Part shown: piece by piece, positions 16,227-24,950 of the stretch | Position numbering within the stretch: the first letter of the stretch is position 1 | Layout of the letters: each line of letters opens with the position of its first letter | Assembly: GCF_017498505.1 (NCBI RefSeq) | Contig: NZ_CP071798.1 | Coordinates: 558,001 to 622,000 of the forward strand | Source of the DNA: Sporosarcina sp. Te-1 | GTDB taxonomy: Bacteria > Bacillota > Bacilli > Bacillales_A > Planococcaceae | DNA: 64,000 nt | Direction: 5' to 3' | Translations under genes and position numbers: made by a program | The notes under the pieces: generated by a model | Told to the model about the DNA's origin: nothing | Database searches by the model: none | What the model saw: only the letters and a program-made list of their open reading frames with translations

Positions 16227-16439
16227 ATGAATGACCGGTTTGACCTCAGTATTAAAAACAAGGAAGTTCGTATGTATATCTATATCATGGCTCCATTTTT
16301 CATAATAGGATTCCCATTGCTATTTATTGTAGAAAACAAGTACTTTTCTTTGGTCCAATTAATCCCGCTTGTGGGCATGGACCGTCTATTATGTTTGGCG
16401 CTATTCTTATTGAAAAAAAATCAAAAGGGAATCCTCTGA
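16227..16439 (+). CDS. Small membrane protein, possibly frameshifted
   Basis: About 70 residues from ATG 16227 (GGGGTGA upstream). One clear membrane segment (YIYIMAPFFIIGFPLLFIV) and a second weak one follow. After PLV the +1 frame reads WAWTVYYVWRYSY, a more natural membrane helix than the annotated GMDRLLCLALFLL, so a frameshift near 16374 is possible. No family was recognised. Confidence 0.4.
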   Translation: MNDRFDLSIKNKEVRMYIYIMAPFFIIGFPLLFIVENKYFSLVQLIPLVGMDRLLCLALFLLKKNQKGIL

Positions 16440-16456
16440 TATGTAAGAACGTCCGG

Positions 16457-16490
16457 AAACGAACCGTACCTTAATTGGCGGTTCGTTTTC
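16457..16490 (+). terminator. Intrinsic terminator
   Basis: AAACGAACCG pairs with CGGTTCGTTT across a 12-base loop and is followed by TC and TT. The remaining stretch to 16750 holds no gene I can support. Confidence 0.75.
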
Positions 16491-16765
16491 TTATGGCCAT
16501 CTTGCGGTACGCATTAGGTTTCTCTCCAACTTCCTAGGATCCATCCTCTCTGAATTCACTTAACAGGTAAGGGTTACATAAGCTCTCGTTTTTCCCGCCT
16601 AATCTTTATTTCCTCACATTAAGGACATTGTTCGCTAGAAACGGTCTTATTATTTCACCTAAATGAATCCGAATCAAGTTCAAAAAATCCCAGTTTCCTC
16701 TAAACAATTTTGAAAAAATACTATATAGTAGATGAAATACACATCGAGCGATGGAGGGAAATGAA

Positions 16766-17428
16766 ATGAGTCAAAGAGAAATTGTCACTTTTTCAATCGG
16801 AAAACCGAAAACGGTTGTCTATGAGGAGACAAAGGAAATGGTAACAGGTATTTGCAAGGAACAAATAGGGGAGGCCTTCCTATCAAGAGACGGGTTCCAC
16901 GGAGATGGAGTCGCGGATTTGCGTTTCCATGGGGGGCCTGACCGGGCGGTGTGCGTGTATCCGTTTGAACATTATGCCCAGTGGGAGGAAGAATTCGAAC
17001 AGAAATTGCCCCGGTCTACTTTTGGAGAAAATTTGACAGTCGCCAACATGCTCGAAAGCGAGGTTTATGTCGGGGATATGTACCAAGTCGGGGAAGCAGT
17101 GATTCAAGTAACGCAAGGAAGGGTACCGTGCAGCACCATCAATAAACGAACCGGTTTGCCGCTCATCATGAAACGGATGATCGACACGGGCTATACCGGT
17201 TATTTATGCAGAGTGCTTAAGGAAGGAACAGTCAAAAGCGACTCTGCGATCACACTCATTGAACAGCATCCTAAGAAGATTTCCATTGCGTATTGCAATG
17301 AAATTTATTTCCGAGGTCAAAAAGACGTCGACGCAATGAAGCGGATTGTAGCTGTGGAAGCACTGGCGGAGGAGTGGCGGAAGTCGCTTCAAAAACGGAT
17401 CGCTAAATGGGAGATCGTAAAAGGATAA
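16766..17428 (+). CDS. MOSC domain protein (YiiM-like)
   Basis: A 220-residue protein with the MOSC fold: SRDGFHGDGVADLRFHGGPD at residues about 33-52, YPFEHYAQWEEEF, FGENLTVANMLESEVYVGDMYQVGEAVIQV, and the conserved Cys in QGRVPCSTINKRTG. A C-terminal three-helix extension (KDVDAMKRIVAVEALAEEWR) is typical of the YiiM group. MOSC proteins handle sulphur carried to molybdenum cofactor or reduce N-hydroxylated compounds. Here the partner is unknown. I chose ATG 16766 because GGAGGG lies 7 bases upstream; the ATG at 16751 overlaps this site. Confidence 0.85.
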   Translation: MSQREIVTFSIGKPKTVVYEETKEMVTGICKEQIGEAFLSRDGFHGDGVADLRFHGGPDRAVCVYPFEHYAQWEEEFEQKLPRSTFGENLTVANMLESEVYVGDMYQVGEAVIQVTQGRVPCSTINKRTGLPLIMKRMIDTGYTGYLCRVLKEGTVKSDSAITLIEQHPKKISIAYCNEIYFRGQKDVDAMKRIVAVEALAEEWRKSLQKRIAKWEIVKG

Positions 17429-17507
17429 GAATCATAAGTAGTATTGAATTCGACCGAAACGGGGAAAGCTATTGGAAAGCCTAGAATAATCGGAAATGAC
17501 CTACTGA

Positions 17508-17537
17508 TTGACAATAAAATAACGAGTTTTGTATGAT
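17508..17537 (+). promoter_or_regulatory. Sigma-A promoter of glmS
   Basis: TTGACA (17508-17513) and TATGAT (17532-17537) are separated by 18 bp. Transcription would begin near 17544, about 60 bases upstream of the ribozyme cleavage site. Confidence 0.8.
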
Positions 17538-17540
17538 TAA

Positions 17541-17563
17541 CGGGTCGGTCACCTACTGACCCG
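17541..17563 (+). other. 5' leader hairpin upstream of glmS ribozyme
   Basis: CGGGTCGGT pairs with ACTGACCCG (one G-U) around the loop CACCT. It lies at the predicted transcript 5' end, and would be part of the fragment released by ribozyme cleavage. Confidence 0.5.
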
Positions 17564-17599
17564 TGTCAAGGAGGAACAGTCATACGGAAAATCGGAAAC

Positions 17600-17815
17600 C
17601 AATCATAGCGCCAGTGCTGGGAAAATCGGACGTCCCACATTCCCAGCAGACGAGGTGGAGGAGTATCGAAACATTCGGCGGATGCCTCCCGATCGAAATG
17701 CCCGATTGTAACTTTTGCCTGCAAAACATCCGAGCGATCGGACGGACAACGAGGCAAGAAGGCTATTCTAACAAGTGAACGGCAAACACTTCGGAAACCC
17801 CGAGGTGAACTTTGC
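17600..17815 (+). ncRNA. glmS ribozyme-riboswitch
   Basis: The conserved elements of the self-cleaving glmS RNA are present in order. These are ATAGCGCC with the cleavage site between A17607 and G17608, a P1/P2 region, GACGAGG-TGGAGG-ATCGAA, then TTCGGCGGATGCCTCCCG near 17674-17693. The 3' pseudoknot and accessory stems extend to the CTTCAAGAGG just before the glmS ribosome binding site. Glucosamine 6-phosphate activates cleavage, after which RNase J1 degrades the mRNA (known for the family). This provides feedback control of the next gene. Confidence 0.95.
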
Positions 17816-17841
17816 CATTTCTTCAAGAGGAGGAAATCAAT

Positions 17842-19644
17842 ATGTGTGGAATTGTCGGTTATATTGGAGAGCAGGATACGAAAGAAATTTTACTGAAAGG
17901 GCTTGAAAAGCTCGAATACCGCGGTTATGATTCAGCGGGACTTGGACTTCTGACGAAAAGCGGCGTAGAAGTCATCAAGGAAAAAGGCCGGATTGCAGAT
18001 TTGCGTAAAGCAGTCGACCCATCCATCCAATCGAAAACAGGGATCGGCCATACAAGATGGGCAACACACGGGATTCCAGATCAGAAAAACTCCCATCCCC
18101 ACCAAAGTGATTCCGGACGTTTTACGCTCGTACATAACGGCGTCATCGAAAACTATGTGCAGCTACAAAAGCAATACTTGCAAGGCGTAACAATGAATTC
18201 GGATACCGATACGGAAGTTATCGTCCAGTTAGTTGAAGTATTCGTGAAAGGCGGTATGACAACGGAAGCAGCTTTCCGTCATACGCTATCCTTATTGCAC
18301 GGTTCCTACGCGATTGCCATGCTCGATTCGGAAGACCAAGGAACAATCTTTGTCGCGAAAAATCGTAGCCCATTGCTCGTCGGCGTCGGGGAAGGCTTTA
18401 ACGTCGTCGCGTCCGATGCAATGGCGATGCTGCAACTGACGGACCAGTTCATTGAGCTGCATGACGAAGAAGTCGTCCTCGTCACAAAAGAGGCGATCCG
18501 CATCATGACGCTAGACGGAACAGATATCAACCGCGCGCCATATACAGCGAAACTCGACATGAGCGATATCGAAAAAGGGACGTACCCTCACTATATGCTC
18601 AAAGAAATCGACGAGCAGCCAGGCGTCATGCGTAAAATCTTAACAGCCTACACAAACGATCAAGAAGAACTTACTATTGATCCGGCAATCATCCAAGCGA
18701 TTCAAGACGCCGATCGACTCTATATTATTGCGGCAGGCACAAGCTACCATGCTGGCTTGATCGGCAAGCAATATTTCGAGAAGCTCGCAGGCATCCCGGT
18801 CGAAGTGCATATTTCAAGCGAATTCGGCTATAACATGCCATTGCTATCGATGAAACCGTTGTTTTTATTCATCACCCAATCCGGTGAAACAGCGGACAGC
18901 CGCCAAGTGCTCGTGAAGATCAAAGCGCTCGGCTATCCGACAATCACGATGACAAACGTACCGGGTTCCACATTGTCTCGGGAAGCAGATCACACATTGC
19001 TTCTCCACGCTGGTCCGGAAATTGCGGTCGCATCGACAAAAGCATATACTGCCCAAGTCGCCGTGCTCGCGATCACCGCGTTTGTCTTCGCAAAACAATT
19101 GAACAAGGAAATCGCTTTCGATTTGAGACAGGAACTCTCCATTGTCGCCAATGCCATCCAAACTCTTGTTGACTCAAAGGATGACATGGAACAGATTGCG
19201 AAAGAGTACCTTGAAACAACACGCAACGCTTTCTTCCTAGGTCGGAACCTAGACTTCTACGTCAGCCTGGAAGGGGCACTCAAATTAAAGGAAATCTCCT
19301 ATATCCAGGCGGAAGGCTTCGCTGGGGGAGAACTGAAACACGGAACAATTGCCCTGATTGAAGAGGGAACTCCGGTCTTCGCTCTTGCGACTCAAAAATC
19401 CGTCAGCCTCAACATCCGAGGCAACGTCAAAGAAGTCGTTGCACGTGGTGCACATCCATGCATCATCTCTATGGAAGGCACGGAAGAGGAAGGCGACCGG
19501 TTCGTCTTGCCGCCTGTACATGAGTTATTGACACCAATCGTTTCGGTTGTGCCGTTGCAGCTAATTGCGTATTATGCTTCATTGCAGCGTGGTTGTGATG
19601 TAGATAAGCCGCGGAATTTGGCGAAGAGTGTTACGGTGGAATAA
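17842..19644 (+). CDS. glmS: Glutamine-fructose-6-phosphate aminotransferase (isomerizing)
   Basis: A 600-residue GlmS. The start at 17842 exposes the catalytic Cys (MCGIVGYIG), which must be residue 2; earlier in-frame codons are not used. The glutaminase domain has [21 protein letters not shown] and NSDTDTE. Two SIS domains follow, with AAGTSYHAG and [11 protein letters not shown], and the end of the protein reads [11 protein letters not shown]. It makes glucosamine 6-phosphate for cell-wall synthesis in the cytoplasm. GAGGAGG precedes the ATG. Expression is controlled by the ribozyme upstream. The 3' end of the gene is the conserved attTn7 target, and a Tn7-like end begins 26 bp after the stop. 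Confidence 0.97.
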   Translation: MCGIVGYIGEQDTKEILLKGLEKLEYRGYDSAGLGLLTKSGVEVIKEKGRIADLRKAVDPSIQSKTGIGHTRWATHGIPDQKNSHPHQSDSGRFTLVHNGVIENYVQLQKQYLQGVTMNSDTDTEVIVQLVEVFVKGGMTTEAAFRHTLSLLHGSYAIAMLDSEDQGTIFVAKNRSPLLVGVGEGFNVVASDAMAMLQLTDQFIELHDEEVVLVTKEAIRIMTLDGTDINRAPYTAKLDMSDIEKGTYPHYMLKEIDEQPGVMRKILTAYTNDQEELTIDPAIIQAIQDADRLYIIAAGTSYHAGLIGKQYFEKLAGIPVEVHISSEFGYNMPLLSMKPLFLFITQSGETADSRQVLVKIKALGYPTITMTNVPGSTLSREADHTLLLHAGPEIAVASTKAYTAQVAVLAITAFVFAKQLNKEIAFDLRQELSIVANAIQTLVDSKDDMEQIAKEYLETTRNAFFLGRNLDFYVSLEGALKLKEISYIQAEGFAGGELKHGTIALIEEGTPVFALATQKSVSLNIRGNVKEVVARGAHPCIISMEGTEEEGDRFVLPPVHELLTPIVSVVPLQLIAYYASLQRGCDVDKPRNLAKSVTVE

Positions 19645-19669
19645 CATCTATACCGTTAAAATGGATGAT

Positions 19670-19735
19670 TGTAGATTTGAAATAAAGTTGCACCGTTTTA
19701 CCCCTTTGGATGTGATTATCTAAAGGGGTGTTTTT
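19670..19735 (+). mobile_element. Tn7-like transposon end, copy 1
   Basis: The segment begins TGTAGATTTGAAATAAAG, 26 bp after the glmS stop, continues with TTGCACCGTTTTACC, and ends in a stem CCCCTTTGGAT / ATCTAAAGGGG that precedes tnsA. The TGT start, the distance from glmS and the adjacent tnsA fit a Tn7-family element inserted at attTn7. The same layout recurs at 22464 and, more degraded, at 25729. No matching opposite end was found. Confidence 0.75.
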
Positions 19736-20272
19736 ATGTCGAAAAGAAAAAGAACATCTGAAATTGAACAACAGTGGATGAAACAAGGTTGAGGCACCGG
19801 TATTGGAGTAGATTATAAACTTTGGTTGACGATTCATGATGTATCTTCAAAGGGTCGTTCCACTCGTTTAAAAGGAATAAAAACAAATAGACAGCATGAA
19901 TTTCTGGCGGATTTAGAACGAAATTACTTCTATTTGACTGAATATTCAAACCTCATTGTTGATATCCGGGAACAATTTCCTTTACTACCATTAGAAGAAA
20001 CCATTATTATTGCAAACGAGTTAGGTATTAATCATCCTACTGATCCTAAAACTGGTGATCTGATTGTGATGACAACGGATTTTTTATTAACAGTTAATAA
20101 AGGGCAAGATGTGACTGAAGTAGCTCGTACAATCAAAATTAAGGGTAAATTACTAAAGGAACGTGTACTCGAAAAGTTTGAGATTGAACGAGATATTGGC
20201 AGTTTGTTATTTAGTAGCTTTTGCATTAAAGATAAGGATAAATCTTCAATATGTTGTGGACTCATTTCCTAA
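19736..20272 (+). pseudogene. tnsA: Tn7-like TnsA endonuclease, inactivated
   Basis: The frame starts MSKRKRTSEIEQQWMKQG and then meets an in-frame TGA at 19790; a CGA (Arg) there would restore the usual G-R-G-x-G turn. It continues with YKLWLTIHDVSSKGRSTRLK, then KTNRQHEFLADLERNYFY, DIREQFPLLPLEETI and IVMTTDFLLT. These are the TnsA nuclease motifs, including the Glu of LERNYFY and the Asp of VDIREQ. After KERVLEKFEIER the frame shifts (the other frame gives YWQF), and the C-terminal DNA-contacting domain is missing. The element cannot transpose by itself. Confidence 0.88.
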
Positions 20273-20435
20273 AATACATCATCACCTCGAATATCATAAT
20301 AATCATGAATATTTATATTTCTATACCTAAATTTTGTGTAAGAGGTTTTTTATTTCTCTCTTTTTTAGGTCATTACCATGATTAAATGAGTTTTCTAATA
20401 TTAAGAACGTGTACTTTGGCTTTCATTAATGATTC

Positions 20436-20798
20436 TTATTTATTATTTTTCTTTTTTTCTTGATTTTCTCTATGCTTTGCTCCCCAATTTCCCATACTTG
20501 TGAGTATTGGGAGGAAATCTTGTCCTTCTTTTGTTAAAGAGTATTCAACTTTCGGGGGGACTTCTTTATAGACTTCTCTATGAACTAATCCATCTTCCTC
20601 CATTTCCCTTAGTTGTCTAGTTAGGATCCCTTTTGAAACACCAGGTAAAAGCTTTAGGAGTTCGTTGAAACGTCTGGTTTGTTTGCTTAATTGCCACATA
20701 ATAACTAATTTCCATCTTCCTGCAATTAATCGCTGTGTATACGAGACAGAGCAATTATTTTCAGGTAAGTTTGGCGTTGTTTTTTTATTTAAACTCAT
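20436..20798 (-). CDS. HxlR family transcriptional regulator
   Basis: A 120-residue winged-helix protein of the HxlR/MarR-like group: NCSVSYTQRLIAGRWKLVIMWQL at the N-terminus (with the conserved Cys), RRFNELLKLLPGVSKGILTRQLREMEEDGLVHREVY in the HTH and wing, and a VEYSLTKEGQDFLPIL ending. A lysine-rich tail closes it. ATG 20798 has GGAGGTA six bases upstream. It is divergent from the oxidoreductase gene, and TGAC-TAT-GTCA near 20833 may be its operator. HxlR proteins often sense aldehydes, quinones or disulphide stress. Confidence 0.85.
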   Translation of the reverse strand: MSLNKKTTPNLPENNCSVSYTQRLIAGRWKLVIMWQLSKQTRRFNELLKLLPGVSKGILTRQLREMEEDGLVHREVYKEVPPKVEYSLTKEGQDFLPILTSMGNWGAKHRENQEKKKNNK

Positions 20799-20941
20799 TA
20801 AAAGTACCTCCATTACACAATAGTTCTTTTTTTGTGACTATGTCATAAAAATATTACTACTTTTATAAACGATCCCTTTAATATAATATATGGCTAGGCC
20901 TAGAAAAACCAGCTGGTATATTGAAATAGGGAGTTGAATTT

Positions 20942-21883
20942 ATGTCTTCATTGGTAATGAATGCTATTAGAGTACATCAATATGGAGATACAAACGTTCT
21001 GAAATATGAAAATATCGAGCGCCCAGAACCAAAAGACAATGAGCTTCTTATTAAAGTCCGATATGCAACTGTAACTCCATTTGATTGGAAAATGCGTAAA
21101 GGGCTTTTGTATAGTGAGTTTCCTAAAACTTTCCCTTATATCCCTGGAGGTTCAATTTCAGGTGTAGTTGAAAAAGTTGGAGGCGGCGTAAAAAATTTTA
21201 AAGTAGGTCAAGCTGTATTCGGCACTACTTCGAAGGGTGGTTACACTGAATATACGCTTTCCACTGAAGAAAATATAATACCTATGCCTAACGGATTAAC
21301 TTTTGAAAGTGCTGCTACTATTGCTGCAGGTGCTGCTCCTGCATGGAAAGCATTATTTAGTGAAGGAAAATTACAACCTAATCAAAAAGTTTTGATTCAC
21401 GCTGCTGCTGGAGGGGTAGGACAATTTGCTGTGCAACTCGCTAAATTGCACGGAGCGAAAGTTGTTGGCACAACTTCGACCAATAACATTGAATTTGTAA
21501 AATCTTTAGGTGCAGATGAAGTGATTGACTATACGAAGACAGCATTTGAAGATGTTGTGGATGAATTCGACTTAGTTATTGATGCTGTTGGTGGAAAAAC
21601 GTTGGAGCAATCTTGGAAGGTCGTGAAAATAGGTGGAACATTAGTTAGCCTTACACAACCTCTTTCCTCAGAAAAAGCAGAAGAAATAGGCATTGAAGTA
21701 CACTTTAATACAGGTCAAGCAACAGCGGACAATTTAAAAACCATTGCTCAATTACTTGCTGACGGTAAAATTTCTTCTGAAATTGAGAAAGTTTATCCAT
21801 TGCGTGAAGTGAAAAAAGCTCATGAAATAAGTGAAACTGGACATGCTAGAGGTAGATTACTGTTAGAAGTTAAATCTAATTAA
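20942..21883 (+). CDS. Zinc-free NAD(P)-dependent alcohol dehydrogenase / quinone oxidoreductase
   Basis: A 313-residue MDR-family enzyme of the quinone oxidoreductase group. It has the N-terminal GroES-like domain (RYATVTPFDWKMRKG, PYIPGGSISGVVEKVG) without the zinc-binding Cys/His of classic alcohol dehydrogenases. The Rossmann domain carries LIHAAAGGVGQFAVQLAKL and later DLVIDAVGGKTLEQSW. It probably reduces quinones or reactive aldehydes with NADPH. GGGAG precedes the ATG. The divergent HxlR gene is its likely repressor. Both genes lie between two Tn7-like ends, so they may be cargo. Confidence 0.85.
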   Translation: MSSLVMNAIRVHQYGDTNVLKYENIERPEPKDNELLIKVRYATVTPFDWKMRKGLLYSEFPKTFPYIPGGSISGVVEKVGGGVKNFKVGQAVFGTTSKGGYTEYTLSTEENIIPMPNGLTFESAATIAAGAAPAWKALFSEGKLQPNQKVLIHAAAGGVGQFAVQLAKLHGAKVVGTTSTNNIEFVKSLGADEVIDYTKTAFEDVVDEFDLVIDAVGGKTLEQSWKVVKIGGTLVSLTQPLSSEKAEEIGIEVHFNTGQATADNLKTIAQLLADGKISSEIEKVYPLREVKKAHEISETGHARGRLLLEVKSN

Positions 21884-21921
21884 TATATAAAATAAATAAA
21901 AAACGCTAGGAGAAGATGAAT

Positions 21922-22317
21922 ATGAACTCTAAAGAATTAAGAAGTGCAATTGCTGAAACATGTGAAAAATATGATAGCCAATATGCTCGACTAGTAAAAC
22001 CAATTAATCAATTGTTAATCGATGTAGACGCTTCTATAAGTGAAGAAACAGCAAATAAAATACTCGATAATTTAAAATTGTATCACAGCGGAGATAAGTA
22101 TATTACAGATTGTCACTATGACGAAAGCCAAAACTTCTTAAAAAACGGAATTGAGCTAATTCAAAAAGGAGACCTAGCAAACGGAGCAATACAAATTTAT
22201 GGTGCTGGTCTGAACTATGCGAGCTATGCATCAAAGGTTTATGGTCAAAAAAATGTGAATCCATACAAAGATTTCGAAGAAAATTTCGGATTAATCATGA
22301 ACTCATTAAGAAAGTAA
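21922..22317 (+). CDS. Hypothetical protein
   Basis: About 131 residues, soluble and probably all-helical. Recognisable stretches are KYDSQYARLVKPINQLLIDV and YGAGLNYASYASKVYGQKN. It follows the oxidoreductase by about 38 bp, with AGGAG nine bases before ATG 21922, so it may share its transcript. Base composition is AT-rich, like the oxidoreductase and unlike glmS. No family was recognised. Confidence 0.6.
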   Translation: MNSKELRSAIAETCEKYDSQYARLVKPINQLLIDVDASISEETANKILDNLKLYHSGDKYITDCHYDESQNFLKNGIELIQKGDLANGAIQIYGAGLNYASYASKVYGQKNVNPYKDFEENFGLIMNSLRK

Positions 22318-22463
22318 GAATGATGAAATAGAAAGGATGTTAAATATAGAGGAAGGATCACAGAAATGCTCAAACTTTTTTTCAAAAACAGCTCTTTCTT
22401 GTTGTTTGTTTATCAAGGTTATTAGTGTCAAATTGATCAAACTTTATTCCAAAGCTACAATGA

Positions 22464-22540
22464 TGTGGCTTGAAAAAGTAGCACCGTTTAAAGGTCACCG
22501 TTTTGCCCCTTTAGATATGATTATCTAAAGGGGTATTTTT
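22464..22540 (+). mobile_element. Tn7-like transposon end, copy 2
   Basis: TGTGGCTTGAAAAAG then TAGCACCG at 22464 matches copy 1, followed by an extra GGTCACCGTTTTGCC block and a better stem, CCTTTAGAT / ATCTAAAGG. The downstream ATG and first codons (ATGTCCGAAAAAGG and TATCTGAAATG) align with the tnsA start of copy 1. This marks a second insertion or an internal duplication. The stretch 22318-22463 upstream holds no gene I can support. Confidence 0.65.
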
Positions 22541-22747
22541 ATGTCCGAAAAAGGAGTATCTGAAATGTCACAAGATGAAAGACGGTATAATAATTCAACA
22601 ATTGAAAGGGATGTCGCATTTAGAGTAACGTTCTTAGGGACAGGGCACCAATTGTTTAATAGGGTTCTCCAATGGGAAAAATACAGAGCAAGACCTTGCC
22701 GATTAAACCAGCTGCTTTCTACGCGCACACCGCCCCATAATAGATAG
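22541..22747 (+). pseudogene. Remnant ORF starting with tnsA-like 5' end
   Basis: A 68-codon frame beginning MSEKGVSEMSQDERRYNNST. Only the first ten codons align with the tnsA start of copy 1; the rest resembles nothing I know and is Arg/Pro-rich at the end (RTPPHNR). It is probably a fusion of the truncated tnsA start with unrelated DNA, not a working gene. Confidence 0.4.
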
Positions 22748-22815
22748 AATTTGAACAGGGGCACCGCTTAGCAGCAGTAACAAATACTACGCAAGTATGA
22801 GGAGATCTGCCTACC

Positions 22816-23916
22816 ATGGAAAATAACCCATCCTATTTTTATCAGTTTCTAGAACCAATATCCGAAGACCTGTCCCAAATGGCGAACGGGCTGGAAAAGA
22901 GTATTTATTCCAGTCCACAGACCATGCTGATGCACGCACGGACATTTGTCGAGGCAATTCTGCAGCGGGTGATGATTGCCGAACAGCTGTCAGGTGAGGA
23001 TAATCTGACACTCAAGGACAGGATTGATTTGCTGGAGAGAAAGAACCTGCTGAAAAAAGAAGTTCTTGATGCGCTTCATCAGGTCAGAATGAACGGAAAC
23101 TCAGCAGCGCACGAAACGAGGAACTTCCGCTATTCGGAGGCTCTTCTTTCATGGGAGGCGATCTATATGATCGTCCAGTGGTACGTGAAGACATACTGTC
23201 CGCAAGATGTAAAAGTGCCGGCTTATCAGGATCCCGAACCAAAGAAGAGTGATGAAACCGAAGTATCCGAACTGGAAGCAAGGCTGCAAAAGATGGAAGC
23301 CTTGCTTCGTTCAAACATTCAACAGCAGAAAGGGCTTACTGAGGAACTCGAGACAGCAGCAAATTCGGGTACCCCTGAAGATGCACTGCCGGGCCTCGCA
23401 TCGGTTCGGACAATCGTGTATAAAGATAAAAGCCTAGAAGTTCCCCATTTTCTTAGGGATGCCTTTCTCCTTCCGCAAAGATTTGAGAAGTCGGAACGTT
23501 TTCTCTCGATGCTGGGGGCCGAAGAGGAGGTAAGGGTAATGAGTGAACTGCCGAATAATCTGGAAGGACTGCATGAAGATGTGGAAGGATTTAGTAAAGA
23601 ACATGATGAGGTGTTATTTACAGAACTGAAACACTTTATTAAAGAAGAAACGGCCAGGCGTGAAGTGGAGCTTGGGCATCCGGGGAAACTCATTCTGTTC
23701 TACAAGACAGATTATGTCATCCTTACCGACCAATTGTCGAATATCTCCCTAACCGAAGAGGAATTCGAGGGCAGTCCGAGCCTTTTTCAGCAACTTCACG
23801 AAGACCAAATTGAGAGGGTGGGCCAGCTCCCGAAAGACTTGGCAACCTTAACCAAATACGACCACGTTGGTTTCGAGACAGTAGAAGAACTGTTTGGACA
23901 ATTGAAGGAGAAATAA
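22816..23916 (+). CDS. DUF4145/HEPN-domain protein
   Basis: A 366-residue protein. Residues about 1-120 match the DUF4145 type of HEPN domain (MLMHARTFVEAILQRVMIAE, LKDRIDLLERKNLLKKEVLDALHQVRMNGNSAAHE), with the R-x-x-G-N-x-x-A-H motif. Residues about 140-180 form a coiled coil (SELEARLQKMEALLRSNIQQ). The C-terminal half (RTIVYKDKSLEVPHFLRDAF through VILTDQLSNISL) is mixed alpha/beta and unknown to me. DUF4145 domains are common in restriction and other defence proteins, so a defence role is a fair but unproven guess. GAGGAGA precedes the start. It lies between Tn7-like ends 2 and 3. Confidence 0.65.
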   Translation: MENNPSYFYQFLEPISEDLSQMANGLEKSIYSSPQTMLMHARTFVEAILQRVMIAEQLSGEDNLTLKDRIDLLERKNLLKKEVLDALHQVRMNGNSAAHETRNFRYSEALLSWEAIYMIVQWYVKTYCPQDVKVPAYQDPEPKKSDETEVSELEARLQKMEALLRSNIQQQKGLTEELETAANSGTPEDALPGLASVRTIVYKDKSLEVPHFLRDAFLLPQRFEKSERFLSMLGAEEEVRVMSELPNNLEGLHEDVEGFSKEHDEVLFTELKHFIKEETARREVELGHPGKLILFYKTDYVILTDQLSNISLTEEEFEGSPSLFQQLHEDQIERVGQLPKDLATLTKYDHVGFETVEELFGQLKEK

Positions 23917-24053
23917 TCTATGTAGAGGGAGAGGCGCCGAGCACAGCTTGGGTGTCAGATATCATATGTATTTATGAGGGAAAATCGTTCAGTTATTTAG
24001 ACAGTCTTCTTTCCTTATTTTATTGATTTTGCCGTAAGGTAAAAAGTTATTAT

Positions 24054-24116
24054 AGGGGTACCATTAGAAAAATGCAGGCTTACAACGCTAATCCCACTTT
24101 TCCTGACGGTACCCCT
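24054..24116. terminator. Putative bidirectional terminator
   Basis: AGGGGTACC (24054-24062) and GGTACCCCT (24108-24116) pair perfectly across a 45-base loop that can form an inner ATTAG/CTAAT stem. It lies between the convergent DUF4145 and M23 genes. Confidence 0.5.
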
Positions 24117-24131
24117 TTATGCAGTTTTAAT

Positions 24132-24839
24132 TTATTCTAATTCAACTGATTTTTGAAATCTTATTCTATCCTTATTTGTTGGAATCCCATTATTTACTAT
24201 TTCCCATACGCCATTTTTACATATTTCGTATTGTTCAAAAGCAAAAGGTAAACCGTTTGCGGTAGCTATGTCACTACTATCCATAAGTTGAAAATGCAAA
24301 TGCGGAGCAAAGGAGTTACCTGAATGACCAACTCTACCCATAACTTCGCCTTTTTTTACATACTGACCAACGGAAACCTGAATGGACCCTGTTTGAAGAT
24401 GAACTAATCCAGCATATACATCGTCGGCACACTGTAAAATGATGTAGTTGCCAGCAACTGATTGTATGTTGTCGTTTTTGGGATCGAAATAATGAGCATT
24501 TTTATAAGCATTAGCCATATCTGAAAGCAATTTCGTTCTTGTTCGTTCTTTATAACCATCCTCTGCTTGCACAACGAACCCGTCGCATGGGGCATATACT
24601 TCTTGGCCCCAACAATAATACTCATCTAAGGGCACCCCGAAAAGTAGATATTGCGACAAACTACCACGATAGGCGGGCCGGCCCTTTCTTTTCCAATCCA
24701 CTTGGATAAAGTCAATAGCATATCTAGATCCTAATTGGTTCGTGCCGTGACTCGGAATTTTAGTCCCTGGCGTGTTAGGAGAGTACCATTCTCCTCGCAA
24801 AGGAAACTCGACAATTGTCGGTTTACGTGCGTCAATCAT
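24132..24839 (-). CDS. M23 family metallopeptidase
   Basis: About 235 residues with an M23 (LytM-like) domain: RYAIDFIQVDW in place of the usual H-x-G-x-D entry, GQEVYAPCDGFVVQ, NYIILQC, LVHLQTGSIQVSVGQYVKKGEVMGRVGHSGNS and the metal-site APHLHFQLMD. The H-x-H is intact, but the first His-Gly-x-D motif is replaced by R-Y-A-I-D, so the Asp ligand is kept and the His is missing. There is no signal peptide. ATG 24839 has AGAGGTG six bases upstream. It may cleave peptidoglycan after lysis, or act on another substrate. Confidence 0.75.
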   Translation of the reverse strand: MIDARKPTIVEFPLRGEWYSPNTPGTKIPSHGTNQLGSRYAIDFIQVDWKRKGRPAYRGSLSQYLLFGVPLDEYYCWGQEVYAPCDGFVVQAEDGYKERTRTKLLSDMANAYKNAHYFDPKNDNIQSVAGNYIILQCADDVYAGLVHLQTGSIQVSVGQYVKKGEVMGRVGHSGNSFAPHLHFQLMDSSDIATANGLPFAFEQYEICKNGVWEIVNNGIPTNKDRIRFQKSVELE

Positions 24840-24950
24840 CTCATACACCTCTTTCGTCGATTCTTTACCTGCCTTATTGAAAACGACTAGTCCTGCAAGG
24901 ACACTTCTCAGTATGCTTCAGTACGGGCAAGCATACGTTTTTCCTAGATT

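Noticed and set aside
17563..17778. 71-codon ORF upstream of glmS
   Set aside because: It lies wholly within the glmS ribozyme, whose conserved elements explain the sequence.
24036..24062. A possible fourth Tn7-like end (AAAAAGTTATTATAGGGG)
   Set aside because: It shares only AAAAAGTT and AGGGG with the other copies, lacks the internal stem order, and is better explained as a terminator arm.
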